A stretch of 64,000 nucleotides of DNA from JAFGXT01 sp963677165 (GCA_963677165.2 CAXXSX010000002.1:4650001-4714000), one strand, 5' to 3'. Positions 24,817 to 34,990 are shown, numbered from the stretch's first letter. Made by a program: numbers and translations. Notes: generated by a model not told the origin, from the sequence alone.

Positions 24817-25344
24817 ATGAAAGTTTTTCTAGGTTTACTGGCGTTAGTCATTCTTTTTGGAGTAGGATGTGCGGCATATTATCTCTATATCGAAAGTCTG
24901 CCAGAAAACAATCGACCGGTTCTTGTGCGTAAAATAACCAAAGAAGTAGTAACCAGAACCGGCGGAAAAGTTGAAGAACCGCCCAAGCCCCCCAAAAAAG
25001 ATCCGATTAAAGAACTCAATAAGAAAATTGATTCTTTAAACAAAAAACTTGATTCAAAACAAAAATCTCTCCAAGCACTGAAACAGCAGATGGCTCAGGC
25101 CATAGAAACCAAAAAGACTACTGTTGAACGGGGTTTCAGCAGAGGAAAAAGTTTATCAACTATATCCAAAGATCAAAGTGACATTCGCAGCCAACAGCAA
25201 ATGACACAAAATCTGGTAAAAACCCAGAATGCTATTCGATCATTGAAATACGAAATTTCCGCAGCAAAACGCAAACTTTGGCGTTTAAAGAAAAAGATGG
25301 CTGCCGCAGCTACGGAAGGAACCCCTGCCCCAGCTGCGGAATAA
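24817..25344 (+). CDS. Membrane-anchored coiled-coil protein of unknown function
   Basis: The protein has 175 residues: one N-terminal membrane segment (about residues 3-25), a Pro/Lys-rich linker (EEPPKPPKKDP), then two long coiled-coil stretches (LNKKIDSLNKKLDSKQKSLQ and LRSLKYEISAAKRKLWRLKK type) and an Ala/Pro tail. It probably sits in the inner membrane with the coil in the periplasm. AAGGGGG precedes the start. It follows lptE after about 20 bases and may be cotranscribed with the envelope genes. No named family recognised. Confidence 0.7.
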   Translation: MKVFLGLLALVILFGVGCAAYYLYIESLPENNRPVLVRKITKEVVTRTGGKVEEPPKPPKKDPIKELNKKIDSLNKKLDSKQKSLQALKQQMAQAIETKKTTVERGFSRGKSLSTISKDQSDIRSQQQMTQNLVKTQNAIRSLKYEISAAKRKLWRLKKKMAAAATEGTPAPAAE

Positions 25345-25348
25345 GCTG

Positions 25349-27205
25349 TTACCAGCGGACTACACTACTGGAAGCAATTTTTCCGTAGCTTCCCCCTTCT
25401 GGTGTGTTTCCGCTCAATTCAGGACAATTGAGTTCTGCCAGGGAAAATTCTTTTTCAGCAATAAAATCTTTGATTTGTCTGGCGGTTTCTTCAAATCGTT
25501 CAATCTGTCCGGCTAATCTTACTTGAATAACATCCAGCCCAAAAGGTTTATTCTTTTTTAACCACTGGTGACGAAACAATTCGGAGAACGCTCGCAACTC
25601 AGTAACAAGTGACGGTATATTCTGTTCTACTATTTCGGTAAGCTGACTCATGTCTGCGGTATTCTTTGCGGTTCTCAGCTTTCGACTGTATTTTAGTTTT
25701 GCGAGAATAAACTTGATCAATGCTGCGGCAAAAGACGTATCTCCGGCATCACTATTATCCCAAATAGCTTCCAGCCGAGCCGCGTTTTTCTCAAACGCAG
25801 TAACAATTATATCGTATTTCTCAAAACTATTTTTGGTTAATTCGTTATAATATTTCCCCATCAACGGATCATCCCAAAAGAATGCAGGCAAAGCAAAGCA
25901 ACCATCGAAATCGGAATTAATTGCATCGGAAAGCATAATATGATCGGCATAACTTCCGCCGCATATTGCCCTAAAAGATTTTTCCAGCACTTCCGGCTCC
26001 TGATCATCAGCAAAGGCTTTCTCTGCGGTCCAAGCCATTCCAGCCAATGCGGAGTCAAATTCACAATAGGCTCCGTCATCGCCCCACATCGTAAAGAAAA
26101 TCTCATTAATTCCACTATTCAGGCAAGCTTCCAGGCATGGGATAACAGTATTCTGAGTTATTTTGTGGTCGTACCAGAATTTAGACCAGGTCCAGATTCC
26201 GGACCCCATCAATGGTTCATGCCCCAGTTCCCGATGACGTTTGATCCATTCCAGATAGAATTCTTTATCATCATGATAATAGTCCCAATATACCAGTTCT
26301 GTTCTGACAGGAATTGCCTGTTTTACCTCATCGGGAATTACCGTGTTTTTATCATAATAGTTATATGTCTCATTCCCCATGCGAAAATACATATCCGACC
26401 AGATCATCGGCTTGAGTCCACGTTCAATGCACATTTTTTCAACTTTATCCAGATGACGGTTGAATATGTCGAATCCACGTTCATATCCAAATTTGTCCAA
26501 GAATTTACCGCGTCCAAGATCATGTGTTTCATCCATTCCGATGTGAATTCTTCTGGACGTCACGGCTGAGCTCCAGAAATCAAGTATCTTTCCTATCAAT
26601 GTCATCGTATCTTCGCAATCCACCAGCATAACACTTGAGGTGTCGCGAACCGTACCATAGGCATCCCAACGAAGCATCTGTTCCATGTGTCCTAAAGTCT
26701 GAATGCATGGAATAAGCTCAATTCCCAAGGCTAATGCGTAGCTGTCAATTTCCTTTATTTCCGCCAGAGTATACCCGCCCCGCATATAACTAAAATAAGG
26801 CTCATCCTCCAGAATATAAGTATCTTCAGTATATAGCATAAGCATATTGTAGCCCATCAACGCCATGCGACGAAGCCACTTCTTAACATACTCAACCGTC
26901 ATAACCGCATTTCTCGAGCAGTCCAGCATAATTCCAAACATCTCAAACGGTATTTTTTCGGATTTATCCAGGCCTGCAAGCGCCAGACCAAGACCTCGAG
27001 CCGCCGCATTCAAACGTCCGTACTCAATGGTGATTCCATCAACTTCTTGCTTCACTACCAGTTTGCCTGAATCCGGAGATTCGACTAGATTCACCAGAAA
27101 ACCGCTGTTATCCTTAAGAGGATACTCCTCGGCAAGAACGTCAATCATCGACTGCAATTCCGGAGTAAACTCTCCTGCGGCACAATTCAATGTGATTTTA
27201 TTCAT
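25349..27205 (-). CDS. Glycoside hydrolase family 20-like enzyme
   Basis: The 618-residue protein has a TIM-barrel of GH20 type: GIMLDCSRNAVMTVEYVKKW, MALMGYNMLMLYTEDTY and the catalytic pair D225-E226 in HIGMDETHDLG. GH20 enzymes remove terminal N-acetylhexosamine using the substrate acetamido group. There is no signal peptide, so the enzyme probably works in the cytoplasm on an imported or recycled sugar. The C-terminal third is helical. It is divergent from an AraC regulator with a sugar-binding-type cupin, which suggests substrate induction. Its stop lies four bases from the convergent coiled-coil gene. Confidence 0.85.
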   Translation of the reverse strand: MNKITLNCAAGEFTPELQSMIDVLAEEYPLKDNSGFLVNLVESPDSGKLVVKQEVDGITIEYGRLNAAARGLGLALAGLDKSEKIPFEMFGIMLDCSRNAVMTVEYVKKWLRRMALMGYNMLMLYTEDTYILEDEPYFSYMRGGYTLAEIKEIDSYALALGIELIPCIQTLGHMEQMLRWDAYGTVRDTSSVMLVDCEDTMTLIGKILDFWSSAVTSRRIHIGMDETHDLGRGKFLDKFGYERGFDIFNRHLDKVEKMCIERGLKPMIWSDMYFRMGNETYNYYDKNTVIPDEVKQAIPVRTELVYWDYYHDDKEFYLEWIKRHRELGHEPLMGSGIWTWSKFWYDHKITQNTVIPCLEACLNSGINEIFFTMWGDDGAYCEFDSALAGMAWTAEKAFADDQEPEVLEKSFRAICGGSYADHIMLSDAINSDFDGCFALPAFFWDDPLMGKYYNELTKNSFEKYDIIVTAFEKNAARLEAIWDNSDAGDTSFAAALIKFILAKLKYSRKLRTAKNTADMSQLTEIVEQNIPSLVTELRAFSELFRHQWLKKNKPFGLDVIQVRLAGQIERFEETARQIKDFIAEKEFSLAELNCPELSGNTPEGGSYGKIASSSVVRW

Positions 27206-27250
27206 TTTTTATCTCCCAATTTTCATTAACAAATCAACTCTTATTAAAAA

Positions 27251-27278
27251 TTGCCTTTTATGTTGAATATGTTATAAT
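27251..27278 (+). promoter_or_regulatory. Sigma-70 type promoter of the AraC gene
   Basis: TTGCCT (27251-27256) and a perfect TATAAT (27273-27278) are separated by 16 bases. The expected start near 27285 leaves about 40 bases before the ATG at 27325 and argues against translation from the TTG at 27283. Confidence 0.65.
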
Positions 27279-27324
27279 ATAATTGATAGAAACAATAAAA
27301 AAATGGATAAATCAACATATAAAA

Positions 27325-28173
27325 ATGGCAAAAAACACCCATAGTGAAGTAAATTACTCTCCCGTGCCAGGCAATCTATCCCGGATTGTGGGCAAGCTGA
27401 TTAATATAAACTGCTATTATGAAAACGTATCCAGCGGAGTGAAAGACCTGAAACCGTTCAGGTCTTTTCCTTACTATTGTTTGGCGCACCTTATAGACGG
27501 TGATGGATACTACTATAATCCCGAAACTAGCTCTCTGACGGAATTAAAACCAGGAGATGGCATTCTTGTTGCACCCGGCGTTGAACATCAGTATGGTGGC
27601 TATAAACAGCAATTCACCGAAGATTCAATCTGTTTTACTGGAGCCGCCGCCGATAGCCTGCAGCAAGCAGGAATGCTAAAAACAAGGATAGTAAAAATCG
27701 GAAGAACCCGGCGACTATTGCCTATTATTACAAAATTACGCAATGTGTCAATGATCTCGCAATTTGAAGCAGCAAACTCACTAATCCAACTTCTGATTGA
27801 TATTCACCGGGAAAATCTATCAGTTAAAACAATAGACAAGCAACATTACGGGCTGGAAAAACTATTGAAAGAATTATCCAGCACCCCGGGGCACTGGTGG
27901 ACCGTCTCAGAAATGGCGGAATTTTGTAATATCAGTGAAAATTACTTGCGCCGGCTATTTAAGAAATATACCGGCCTTTCCCCCAAGGAATATATAGACG
28001 CAGCCAGAATAAACCGAGCTTCTGAACTACTTTCGTCAAGTGACATGAAGATAATGGAAATCGCCGAATTTTTGGGATACCAGGACCCATATCATTTTAT
28101 TCGACGATTCACAAAGCTGACCGGTTGTTCTCCTGGCAGATACCGCAGACAGTTTTCTCCACGGTATCAGTAG
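27325..28173 (+). CDS. AraC-family transcriptional regulator
   Basis: The regulator has about 282 residues. The N-terminal half is a cupin-type effector domain (GDGYYYNPETSSLTELKPGDG and LVAPGVEHQYGG). The C-terminal half has the two AraC helix-turn-helix units, with EMAEFCNISENYLRRLFKKYTG and the signature IAEFLGYQDPYHFIRRFTKLTG. A TTG at 27283 in the same frame would add 14 residues, but the promoter places the transcript start there. It is divergent from the GH20 gene and probably controls it; the sugar recognised is unknown. Confidence 0.9.
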   Translation: MAKNTHSEVNYSPVPGNLSRIVGKLININCYYENVSSGVKDLKPFRSFPYYCLAHLIDGDGYYYNPETSSLTELKPGDGILVAPGVEHQYGGYKQQFTEDSICFTGAAADSLQQAGMLKTRIVKIGRTRRLLPIITKLRNVSMISQFEAANSLIQLLIDIHRENLSVKTIDKQHYGLEKLLKELSSTPGHWWTVSEMAEFCNISENYLRRLFKKYTGLSPKEYIDAARINRASELLSSSDMKIMEIAEFLGYQDPYHFIRRFTKLTGCSPGRYRRQFSPRYQ

Positions 28174-28184
28174 TAAAGAGAGAA

Positions 28185-28994
28185 CTATCGCTGTCCAGCA
28201 ATACGTACCAACGGTTTAAGCCATGTATCGTCAGGAGTACAGCCAACAGCATGTCCTTTGCCGGAATTAACTTCACGTTCCTGACAAAAAGCACGAACTT
28301 TTTTATCGTTGAATTTCATATATTCATTAAGAGATCCGAAATTCTTGTCATTTTTATCATAAATGTTCCAGATCATGCCAACCGGATCAATTTTTCCATA
28401 GTTCGGAAATACGACTTTACCGGAAACTCTGGGACACCCGGCAACAATCACATAATTAATGCCTGGATTATCAACCAGGGTTGAAACTCTTAAGGCAGCC
28501 ATACCTCCGTAAGAATAACCGACAACCGTAATATTTTTAGAAGGAACATGGGCTTTTAAAAGTTTGTTTATTTGAGCGACAACTCTATTAATATACCGCG
28601 ATGAATAGCCTCGATTTCTTTTAGGACGGCTAATAACCAGAAAGCCCAGTTCAACCAACTTACCTGTAATGTCTGTATAATTGTCAGAAGTCATACCTTC
28701 ACCAGCATCGCCGACCAGATAAAAAAGATATTTTTTATGGGTGTAAATGGTATTGGGAAGTCCTTTAAACAAAGCCCCCTGATCACCAGCCCAACTGGGA
28801 AGATTTTTAACAATCGGACCGGTACTGGCAGCTTTAGGAACCGGTTTTACAACCGTGGCAGATTTACCTTTTGCCTTATCCTTATTGTCATTGATAAATT
28901 GGTTTAATAAATCATTCTTGTCTGAAGCGGCATACGCCCCGACAACCATCATTCCGCACAAAACCAGAAGTGCGAGTTTTAAGGTCTTTTTCAT
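28185..28994 (-). CDS. Secreted alpha/beta-hydrolase-like protein
   Basis: The 269-residue protein has a signal peptide (about 1-22, ending AYA). After a Lys/Pro-rich linker comes an alpha/beta-hydrolase fold with the nucleophile elbow VVGYSYGGMA, putative catalytic Ser at residue 161. A C-terminal SGKGHAVG supplies a possible His, and an Asp between them (near IYDKNDKNFG) could complete the triad. The substrate is unknown; a small esterase or peptidase is plausible. It lies just downstream of the lipoprotein gene at 29038 on the same strand. Confidence 0.65.
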   Translation of the reverse strand: MKKTLKLALLVLCGMMVVGAYAASDKNDLLNQFINDNKDKAKGKSATVVKPVPKAASTGPIVKNLPSWAGDQGALFKGLPNTIYTHKKYLFYLVGDAGEGMTSDNYTDITGKLVELGFLVISRPKRNRGYSSRYINRVVAQINKLLKAHVPSKNITVVGYSYGGMAALRVSTLVDNPGINYVIVAGCPRVSGKVVFPNYGKIDPVGMIWNIYDKNDKNFGSLNEYMKFNDKKVRAFCQEREVNSGKGHAVGCTPDDTWLKPLVRIAGQR

Positions 28995-29037
28995 TTTTCC
29001 CTCTCTATTATTTGTACTTCTGTTACTTCATAACAAG

Positions 29038-29586
29038 TTAAAAAAGACTAAAGTGATCTGGATTATAGTATTCGTAATTGCTCTTCGCATAATGCTTGAG
29101 CGCATCAGCCGTGTATTTATCAAACGGAACGTCAACATTAACCCAACCATCTTTTTCATTCACCATTTCCGGCTTAAACACCCGATAAGCCAATCCGTCA
29201 ATAACAAAAACAACTTTAGAATAACTCATCGTAACAGCCATATTCACCCAATGCTTAATTCCTCGACTATTGAGTTTTAGCCTCAGAGTAAAAAATCCCT
29301 TTTTCTCAGGGCATGGAACCAGTTTGATATCCTCGATGTATTTAGAATGAACAAAGTAATTGGTATTCACCCAGATATCTGTTCCCGTAACAGTTGAAAT
29401 CTTTTTTTCGACCTGTTTTGCCGTAGGATATTTCACATGTTCATTGACAGTGATAATATAATGGGGTTTGCCATCGTCATTAAATCGAATGTCTTCTTCT
29501 GGCTTATCCTTGCCAAGCTGATCCAAGTTACATCCAGCAATAGCCAAACACCCAACGACTGCACATATAAGCTTAAAAAATCTCAT
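29038..29586 (-). CDS. Lipoprotein of unknown function
   Basis: The 182-residue protein has a signal peptide with lipobox LAIAGC (Cys at residue 19), so it is lipid-anchored after export. The rest looks like a small alpha/beta domain with strands HYIITVNEHVKYP, FTLRLKLNSRG and KVVFVIDGLAYRVF. No family recognised. It is followed by the hydrolase-like gene after about 40 bases and preceded by the sigma-54 response regulator 14 bases away, all on the minus strand. Confidence 0.7.
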   Translation of the reverse strand: MRFFKLICAVVGCLAIAGCNLDQLGKDKPEEDIRFNDDGKPHYIITVNEHVKYPTAKQVEKKISTVTGTDIWVNTNYFVHSKYIEDIKLVPCPEKKGFFTLRLKLNSRGIKHWVNMAVTMSYSKVVFVIDGLAYRVFKPEMVNEKDGWVNVDVPFDKYTADALKHYAKSNYEYYNPDHFSLF

Positions 29587-29600
29587 AACATTCCCTCTAG

Positions 29601-30959
29601 TTATAGTTTACGATAAAGCGTCGCAAGACTAATTTCAAGTATTTTTGCTGCTTTATCCTTGTTTCCATTACAGTAATCAACCACATTTTTTATGTAGGCA
29701 ACTTCAACATTTTTAAGATATTCTTTCAGGCTGATAAAAGCATCACCTTCCTCATACACCTGCAGATTTTCAATTCTTTCCGTTTTCTGAAAACCAACAA
29801 TCTCCTGAGGCAGATCAGAGACTGTTATTTCTCCTGCCTCTGTCAGAATTGCCAACCGCTTCACCAGATTTTCCAGCTGACGGATATTTCCCGGCCAACT
29901 GTATTCCGCCAACGATTTCATAGCTTCCTCAGATAGCGAAATACGGCGTCCATGCTCCTGTTCAAACTCATTCACAAAATGTTTAACCAGCAGCGGAATA
30001 TCCGTCTTTCTTTCTCTCAGTGGAGGAACGTTTATTGGAATAACACTCAATCTAAAAAAAAGATCTTCACGAAATTCATTAGCAGCTATTCTGGCATGGA
30101 GATCTTCGTTGGTTGCGGCAATCACCCTAACGTCAATTTTACGGTCTTTCGTACTGCCGACTCGACGAATCTCCTTTTCCTGAAGGGCACGAAGAAGTTT
30201 TACTTGCATGCTCATGGGAACAGATCCTATTTCATCAAGAAAAATCGTACCATGATCAGCAACCTCAAATAATCCTTTTTTTGTCTCGTCGGCTCCGGTG
30301 AATGCACCTTTTTCATGTCCAAACAATTCCGATTCCAGCAACGTTTCCGGCATAGCGGTACAATTTACTTTAACAAACGGCATTGCAGACCTGGAACTGG
30401 TATTATGGACGGCCCTGGCAATCAATTCCTTACCCGTACCACTTTCACCTAGAATAAGAACAGTAGAATTTGTTCCGGAAATTTTGTCAATTATCCGAAA
30501 AATATCAAGCATGGACTTCGATTCCCCAATAATGAAATTGTAGCCTGACTTGTTATCGATAAAAGAACTTTTCAGGACACGGTTTTCCGATACCAGGTTC
30601 TCATAAGAAAGCGCCCGTTCAACAATAAACATCATCTGGTCAAATTTAAAAGGCTTTGCTATATAATCATAAGCTCCGAATTTCATCGCTGTTACAGCAT
30701 CTGAAATATCGCCGGAAGCCGACATTACAATCACAACCATGTGTGACTGTATCTTGCGAGCTTTTTTCATTAATGCAATACCATCAATATCCGGCATACG
30801 GATATCGGTAATCATTAAATCAAACACCTTCTCTTCAAGCAGATCCAAAGCAATAACAGCACTACAGGCCGCAGTTACGGAATATCCGCCGGATTCAAGA
30901 TAGCGTTCCAGAATCGATAATGCGGACGGATCATCATCAACAATCAGAATATCAGCCAT
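29601..30959 (-). CDS. Sigma-54-dependent response regulator (NtrC type)
   Basis: The protein has 452 residues. An N-terminal receiver domain has the acidic pocket at D8-D10 and the phospho-acceptor D52 in ITDIRMP, with KPF later. The central AAA+ domain has GESGTGKE and the GAFTGA loop that contacts sigma-54. A Fis-type helix-turn-helix ends in LEISLATLYRKL, right at the stop. It activates RNA polymerase with sigma-54 after phosphorylation. I start at the ATG at 30959 because GAGGTGAG sits seven bases upstream. The Ser/Thr kinase stop lies just upstream of this ATG; no histidine kinase is in the window. Confidence 0.93.
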   Translation of the reverse strand: MADILIVDDDPSALSILERYLESGGYSVTAACSAVIALDLLEEKVFDLMITDIRMPDIDGIALMKKARKIQSHMVVIVMSASGDISDAVTAMKFGAYDYIAKPFKFDQMMFIVERALSYENLVSENRVLKSSFIDNKSGYNFIIGESKSMLDIFRIIDKISGTNSTVLILGESGTGKELIARAVHNTSSRSAMPFVKVNCTAMPETLLESELFGHEKGAFTGADETKKGLFEVADHGTIFLDEIGSVPMSMQVKLLRALQEKEIRRVGSTKDRKIDVRVIAATNEDLHARIAANEFREDLFFRLSVIPINVPPLRERKTDIPLLVKHFVNEFEQEHGRRISLSEEAMKSLAEYSWPGNIRQLENLVKRLAILTEAGEITVSDLPQEIVGFQKTERIENLQVYEEGDAFISLKEYLKNVEVAYIKNVVDYCNGNKDKAAKILEISLATLYRKL

Positions 30960-30967
30960 AGACAATC

Positions 30968-33900
30968 TCACCTCGCCATAATCTTATTCAGCCGATTGAG
31001 CAAAAAACGTTCCTCTCGACTGAGTACTTTTTTATTCGTTTTGATTTCGTTATATATATTATTCCATCCCCCATAGTCATAATAATTCATCATTAATGCG
31101 TAAATTCCGCACCAAAACGCCTGAGGATATCGCAAATCATGGAATAAAGACGAAATATACTTAGAACCTTCGTTTTTTAAACGCTGCGATACTTCAATTT
31201 CAGAAACAGAAAAAACCGGACAGAAGTTACAGAAACGCTCGTACACAGCAGGAACCCTTTTCATTGGTATATCCCGCAAAATATTTTCAAGTCCATTCTC
31301 CATCATCAATACATAAGGGTAATATGCAACAGAACAAACTTTCATTTCGTTTGATACCTCTTCCAGCCGCTGTCTGAATTCATCAACATTGCGCGATATC
31401 GCCAGCTTCATGAGACTATTTTTCCACCAAAGACTACCAGACGCCACATTTCCAGTTATATGTTTATTGTTTAGCTGAATAAACTGTTCAATCGCACTAT
31501 CCGGCATTACTCCAGCCAAAACCGCGTCCGATACGATTCGTGAACAAACATCAATATTTCTTCCACGGCTCTGTTTGAGAACTTCAAGGTCTGAATAAGT
31601 AAACTTACCAAGCAGAATATGCTCCGCAACCGTCAGCCATTTTAGGTCATTAACCAGGAAATCATTGGATGAAAACCTACTACGACACCTTTTAAGTCGT
31701 TGGGAAAACCGGATTGAGTCCACTACGGGATCTTGAAGAATACACAATAATTCTACAGCCGCTAGTCTAAAATCAGCATTTGGGGTATTATCCTTCCTCT
31801 TTGACTTGCTACTGTTATATTTGTCGGCAAATGTAATTGCTTTATTCCACATTCGCAATTTCATCAACAACTCAAGGTGTAGTATTTTTATACTTGGATC
31901 ACCTCTGGACGCAAGCTGCTCAAGTGCAGATTCTGATTTTTCCTTGAGTGCAGTATCTCCGTAACGAATGGCTGCAACTCCATAACAGAAAGTAACTGCG
32001 GCGGCGACATCTTTTCGTCCTGAGCGTACAAAGAAATCTACAATTCCTTTTAAATCCTCACAGGCCAATACATACTCTTCGGCATTATCCCACAATCCGG
32101 CATCAATACCGGCCAACAATTTTAAACTGCGCTCGACTGGTTCAGGAAGCTTTTTGGTGTTCTTAAATAATTGACTAAGGTTCCACGCGCCACCAATCGG
32201 ATAATATTCCCATGCCATAAAAGGAATCCCATCACGCTTTTGTGGCTTATTGCCATGTAGCCAGCTCTGAACTTTATTTTTTTCAGAAATCAGTTCACCC
32301 ACAATAGAATCTGCCGCCAAAATCTTCAATTGACCGTAGCGTCCCCAATTAACAACCGCAACTTGGAAGGCAGTATTATGTTTGTTTTTTGCCATAGCAC
32401 GCTGAAAACGCTTAATTCCACGTTCAGCTTTCAAGCGCGGCGAAATTCTGGCCAGAACTTCGGCAAGAAGATTAATTTCTTTCCCCCGCCGCTTAAAGAA
32501 AGCAGTATCGGAATAATTCTTACGGATATTATCAATGCAACGATTGGCATCAAAATATTTTCCAGAACTGTCATACCCAACAGCATCACGCCAAAACTCC
32601 GCAGCTTCCGCTTCTCTTGAACATGTCATGAAAATATTTGCTGTCATTTTCCAGTATTTTTGAGTTTCACTGGCTGCCATTTTATTCAACAGGGAGGAAA
32701 AATGTTCATAATCATTTTGATTAAGAAACTCAAGAAGCATTCGGTTGCAGGCATCCGGTTTCAGTGTCGAAAAGTGATCATCGGCAGCGACAGCCCTGAA
32801 AAGCAACTCCAAACGAGTCTTGCTTTTTAGTCTGGATATTTTGATTCTTTTCTTCAACACACCGTAATCAAGCTTTTTCTCTAAATAGATCGTGGATTTA
32901 TCAACATCAATCACTTTGTATCCACTAAAACTCCCTTTAAGAAATGGAATCGTTCCGATAAAAAACTCACGATTTTCATAATAAACGGTCCCTATCGAAG
33001 CATCTCTCCTGTACGAATCACGAATAAAGTCATATAAATTACTGTATTCTACCGGCAAATCCTTGCGGGATATTCCAGCAAAACATCTTGAAAAATATTT
33101 CACATTGCGTTTACGACCAGTGACTTTGACAAATTCAGCCGCAGAGGCAATAAAACGATCGATTTCATCATTAGAAATTCTTTGCTTACGTAATTCCTGT
33201 TTAATCTTTGCCAACTGTTCTTTTCGACTTTTATTAATAATACTCGAATTTGAACGGGACTTATTATTCAAGATGGCCTCTTTTAATTCCTTGACCTTAT
33301 CTCCGAGAAAAGTCTTATCACGACCGGCAATGCGATTATAAAGATATTTATGCTCGCTTACTTCTTTGAAAAGATTAACAATACGTTCTTGTAAAGAAAT
33401 CAATTTTGATGGGGGCAACTCCTTTAAATCATTGCCGGAAAGCTCTTTTTTGAGCGTGACAAGTTCCTGATCAAAAGCCATAGTCATTCGTTTTCTGGAT
33501 TCAGCTTTCTCGTTTTCCATTTTTAAAGAATTCAGAGTTTTTACTGCATCAGGAGGAATTGTACTTTTGTCTTTACGGTTAATATAGGCACTAACCAGTT
33601 CAAGAGCCTTCTTTTCACTGAGAAATTTGATATCGGCCTTAAGCTTGTTCCATTCATAGTCCTTCGATGGATTGGTCTTACTGTCAACAGCAAGCTTGCC
33701 CCCTGATTTATCCCGTCCGGAAGAGAGGCCCCATACAAGCGATATCAGCATAACAATAACGGCAGCCAAGGCACATATAATATATACAAGGCCTTTTTTA
33801 TTCTTTAACGCTCCAGACGGACGCGGGGTAATTGGAGCACGGCGCGTACTTTTGCTCATCATTGGAAGTTCAAGATCAATCGCATCCAGGAATTCCACAA

Positions 33901-34792
33901 TTTCCCGCCATGACTGTGGACGTTCATCCTGATTTTTTGCCAGCATGCGGTCCGTTATAAAAGAAATGTCTGAATTGATTTTGAAACGCGCCCCGAGTGA
34001 TTCCGGAATCTGATTGAGATGCATTTCCATGACTCTATCAGGATCATCCTCATTAAAAGGCGGAACCCCGGCAAGCATATGATAAAAGGTCCCCCCAAAG
34101 GAATAGATATCCGCTTTGACCGGATCAAAGCCGTCCATCCCACTAACAATTTCTGGCGGAGCGTACAACGGAGTAACCATAAGATGGCCGGTCCGTTCTT
34201 CGTGTGCTGTTTTTGCGAGACCGAGGTCGGCAAGTTTTGCTTCCCCGGAACTGTTTAAAATAATATTTTCCGGCTTAATATCACCATGTGTAAGTTTCTG
34301 TCGTTCCCAAGCGTAATCCAGAGCCCGAGCTATTTTCAATGCAACCGGAACTGCTTCAGTAGCTTCCATTCTACCCACACGATGAATTCTAGACTCCAGA
34401 GTCTCTCCTTCAATCAACTCCATGGCAAAATAGTAGATTCCCTCCGGAGTAGCCCCGGCATCAAAGGCCTGAACGATATTAGGATGACTAAGACTGGCGG
34501 CAAGACGCGCCTCACGAAAAAAGTTATCAACGAATTCTGAATCCCTGGCAAGTTCATCGGAAAGAACCTTCAACGCCACCATGCGTTCAAGATTCATCTG
34601 CAACGCTTTATAAACAACACCAAAACTGCCGCGTCCTAGTTCTTCCTCAATTCGGAAACCGCTGACAATCGTTCCCGCGGCAAGATAATCGGCTCCAAAT
34701 TCCGAACCGCATATCGAACAGATCAGAAAACTGGAAAAAGGCGCACGTCTTGCTTCGACGAATTTTTTACAATGTTCACAATAATGCTGCAT
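30968..34792 (-). CDS. Transmembrane Ser/Thr protein kinase with zinc ribbon and long repeat domain
   Basis: The protein has 1274 residues from the ATG at 34792, chosen because AAGGA precedes it; an ATG at 34813 and a TTG at 34831 are in frame. A zinc ribbon (C5, C8, C25, C28) precedes a Hanks-type kinase domain at about 45-310: glycine loop LGRGSFGVVY, Lys75, Glu94, catalytic loop HGDIKPEN at 169-176 with Gly in place of the usual Arg, DLG at 189-191 and APPE. One membrane segment lies at 335-355. The rest is a large periplasmic helical-repeat region without a recognised domain. It directly precedes a sigma-54 response regulator, so the pair may form a signalling route. Confidence 0.9.
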   Translation of the reverse strand: MQHYCEHCKKFVEARRAPFSSFLICSICGSEFGADYLAAGTIVSGFRIEEELGRGSFGVVYKALQMNLERMVALKVLSDELARDSEFVDNFFREARLAASLSHPNIVQAFDAGATPEGIYYFAMELIEGETLESRIHRVGRMEATEAVPVALKIARALDYAWERQKLTHGDIKPENIILNSSGEAKLADLGLAKTAHEERTGHLMVTPLYAPPEIVSGMDGFDPVKADIYSFGGTFYHMLAGVPPFNEDDPDRVMEMHLNQIPESLGARFKINSDISFITDRMLAKNQDERPQSWREIVEFLDAIDLELPMMSKSTRRAPITPRPSGALKNKKGLVYIICALAAVIVMLISLVWGLSSGRDKSGGKLAVDSKTNPSKDYEWNKLKADIKFLSEKKALELVSAYINRKDKSTIPPDAVKTLNSLKMENEKAESRKRMTMAFDQELVTLKKELSGNDLKELPPSKLISLQERIVNLFKEVSEHKYLYNRIAGRDKTFLGDKVKELKEAILNNKSRSNSSIINKSRKEQLAKIKQELRKQRISNDEIDRFIASAAEFVKVTGRKRNVKYFSRCFAGISRKDLPVEYSNLYDFIRDSYRRDASIGTVYYENREFFIGTIPFLKGSFSGYKVIDVDKSTIYLEKKLDYGVLKKRIKISRLKSKTRLELLFRAVAADDHFSTLKPDACNRMLLEFLNQNDYEHFSSLLNKMAASETQKYWKMTANIFMTCSREAEAAEFWRDAVGYDSSGKYFDANRCIDNIRKNYSDTAFFKRRGKEINLLAEVLARISPRLKAERGIKRFQRAMAKNKHNTAFQVAVVNWGRYGQLKILAADSIVGELISEKNKVQSWLHGNKPQKRDGIPFMAWEYYPIGGAWNLSQLFKNTKKLPEPVERSLKLLAGIDAGLWDNAEEYVLACEDLKGIVDFFVRSGRKDVAAAVTFCYGVAAIRYGDTALKEKSESALEQLASRGDPSIKILHLELLMKLRMWNKAITFADKYNSSKSKRKDNTPNADFRLAAVELLCILQDPVVDSIRFSQRLKRCRSRFSSNDFLVNDLKWLTVAEHILLGKFTYSDLEVLKQSRGRNIDVCSRIVSDAVLAGVMPDSAIEQFIQLNNKHITGNVASGSLWWKNSLMKLAISRNVDEFRQRLEEVSNEMKVCSVAYYPYVLMMENGLENILRDIPMKRVPAVYERFCNFCPVFSVSEIEVSQRLKNEGSKYISSLFHDLRYPQAFWCGIYALMMNYYDYGGWNNIYNEIKTNKKVLSREERFLLNRLNKIMAR

Positions 34793-34990
34793 CAATTCCT
34801 TCCCGGCAGGCATTTTGCTGAGAGTCCTCAATGCTCCGGTATGATATGATTTTGCTGTTTATACGCGTATAACATACTTGATTAACGTTTTAATATTGCA
34901 TATTTAAACAATTTTACAAGTTATCAATAATATGATTTGAGCTCTTTTTCTCAAAAATGATAATCTTTTATATACAAACAGCCGAACAAT

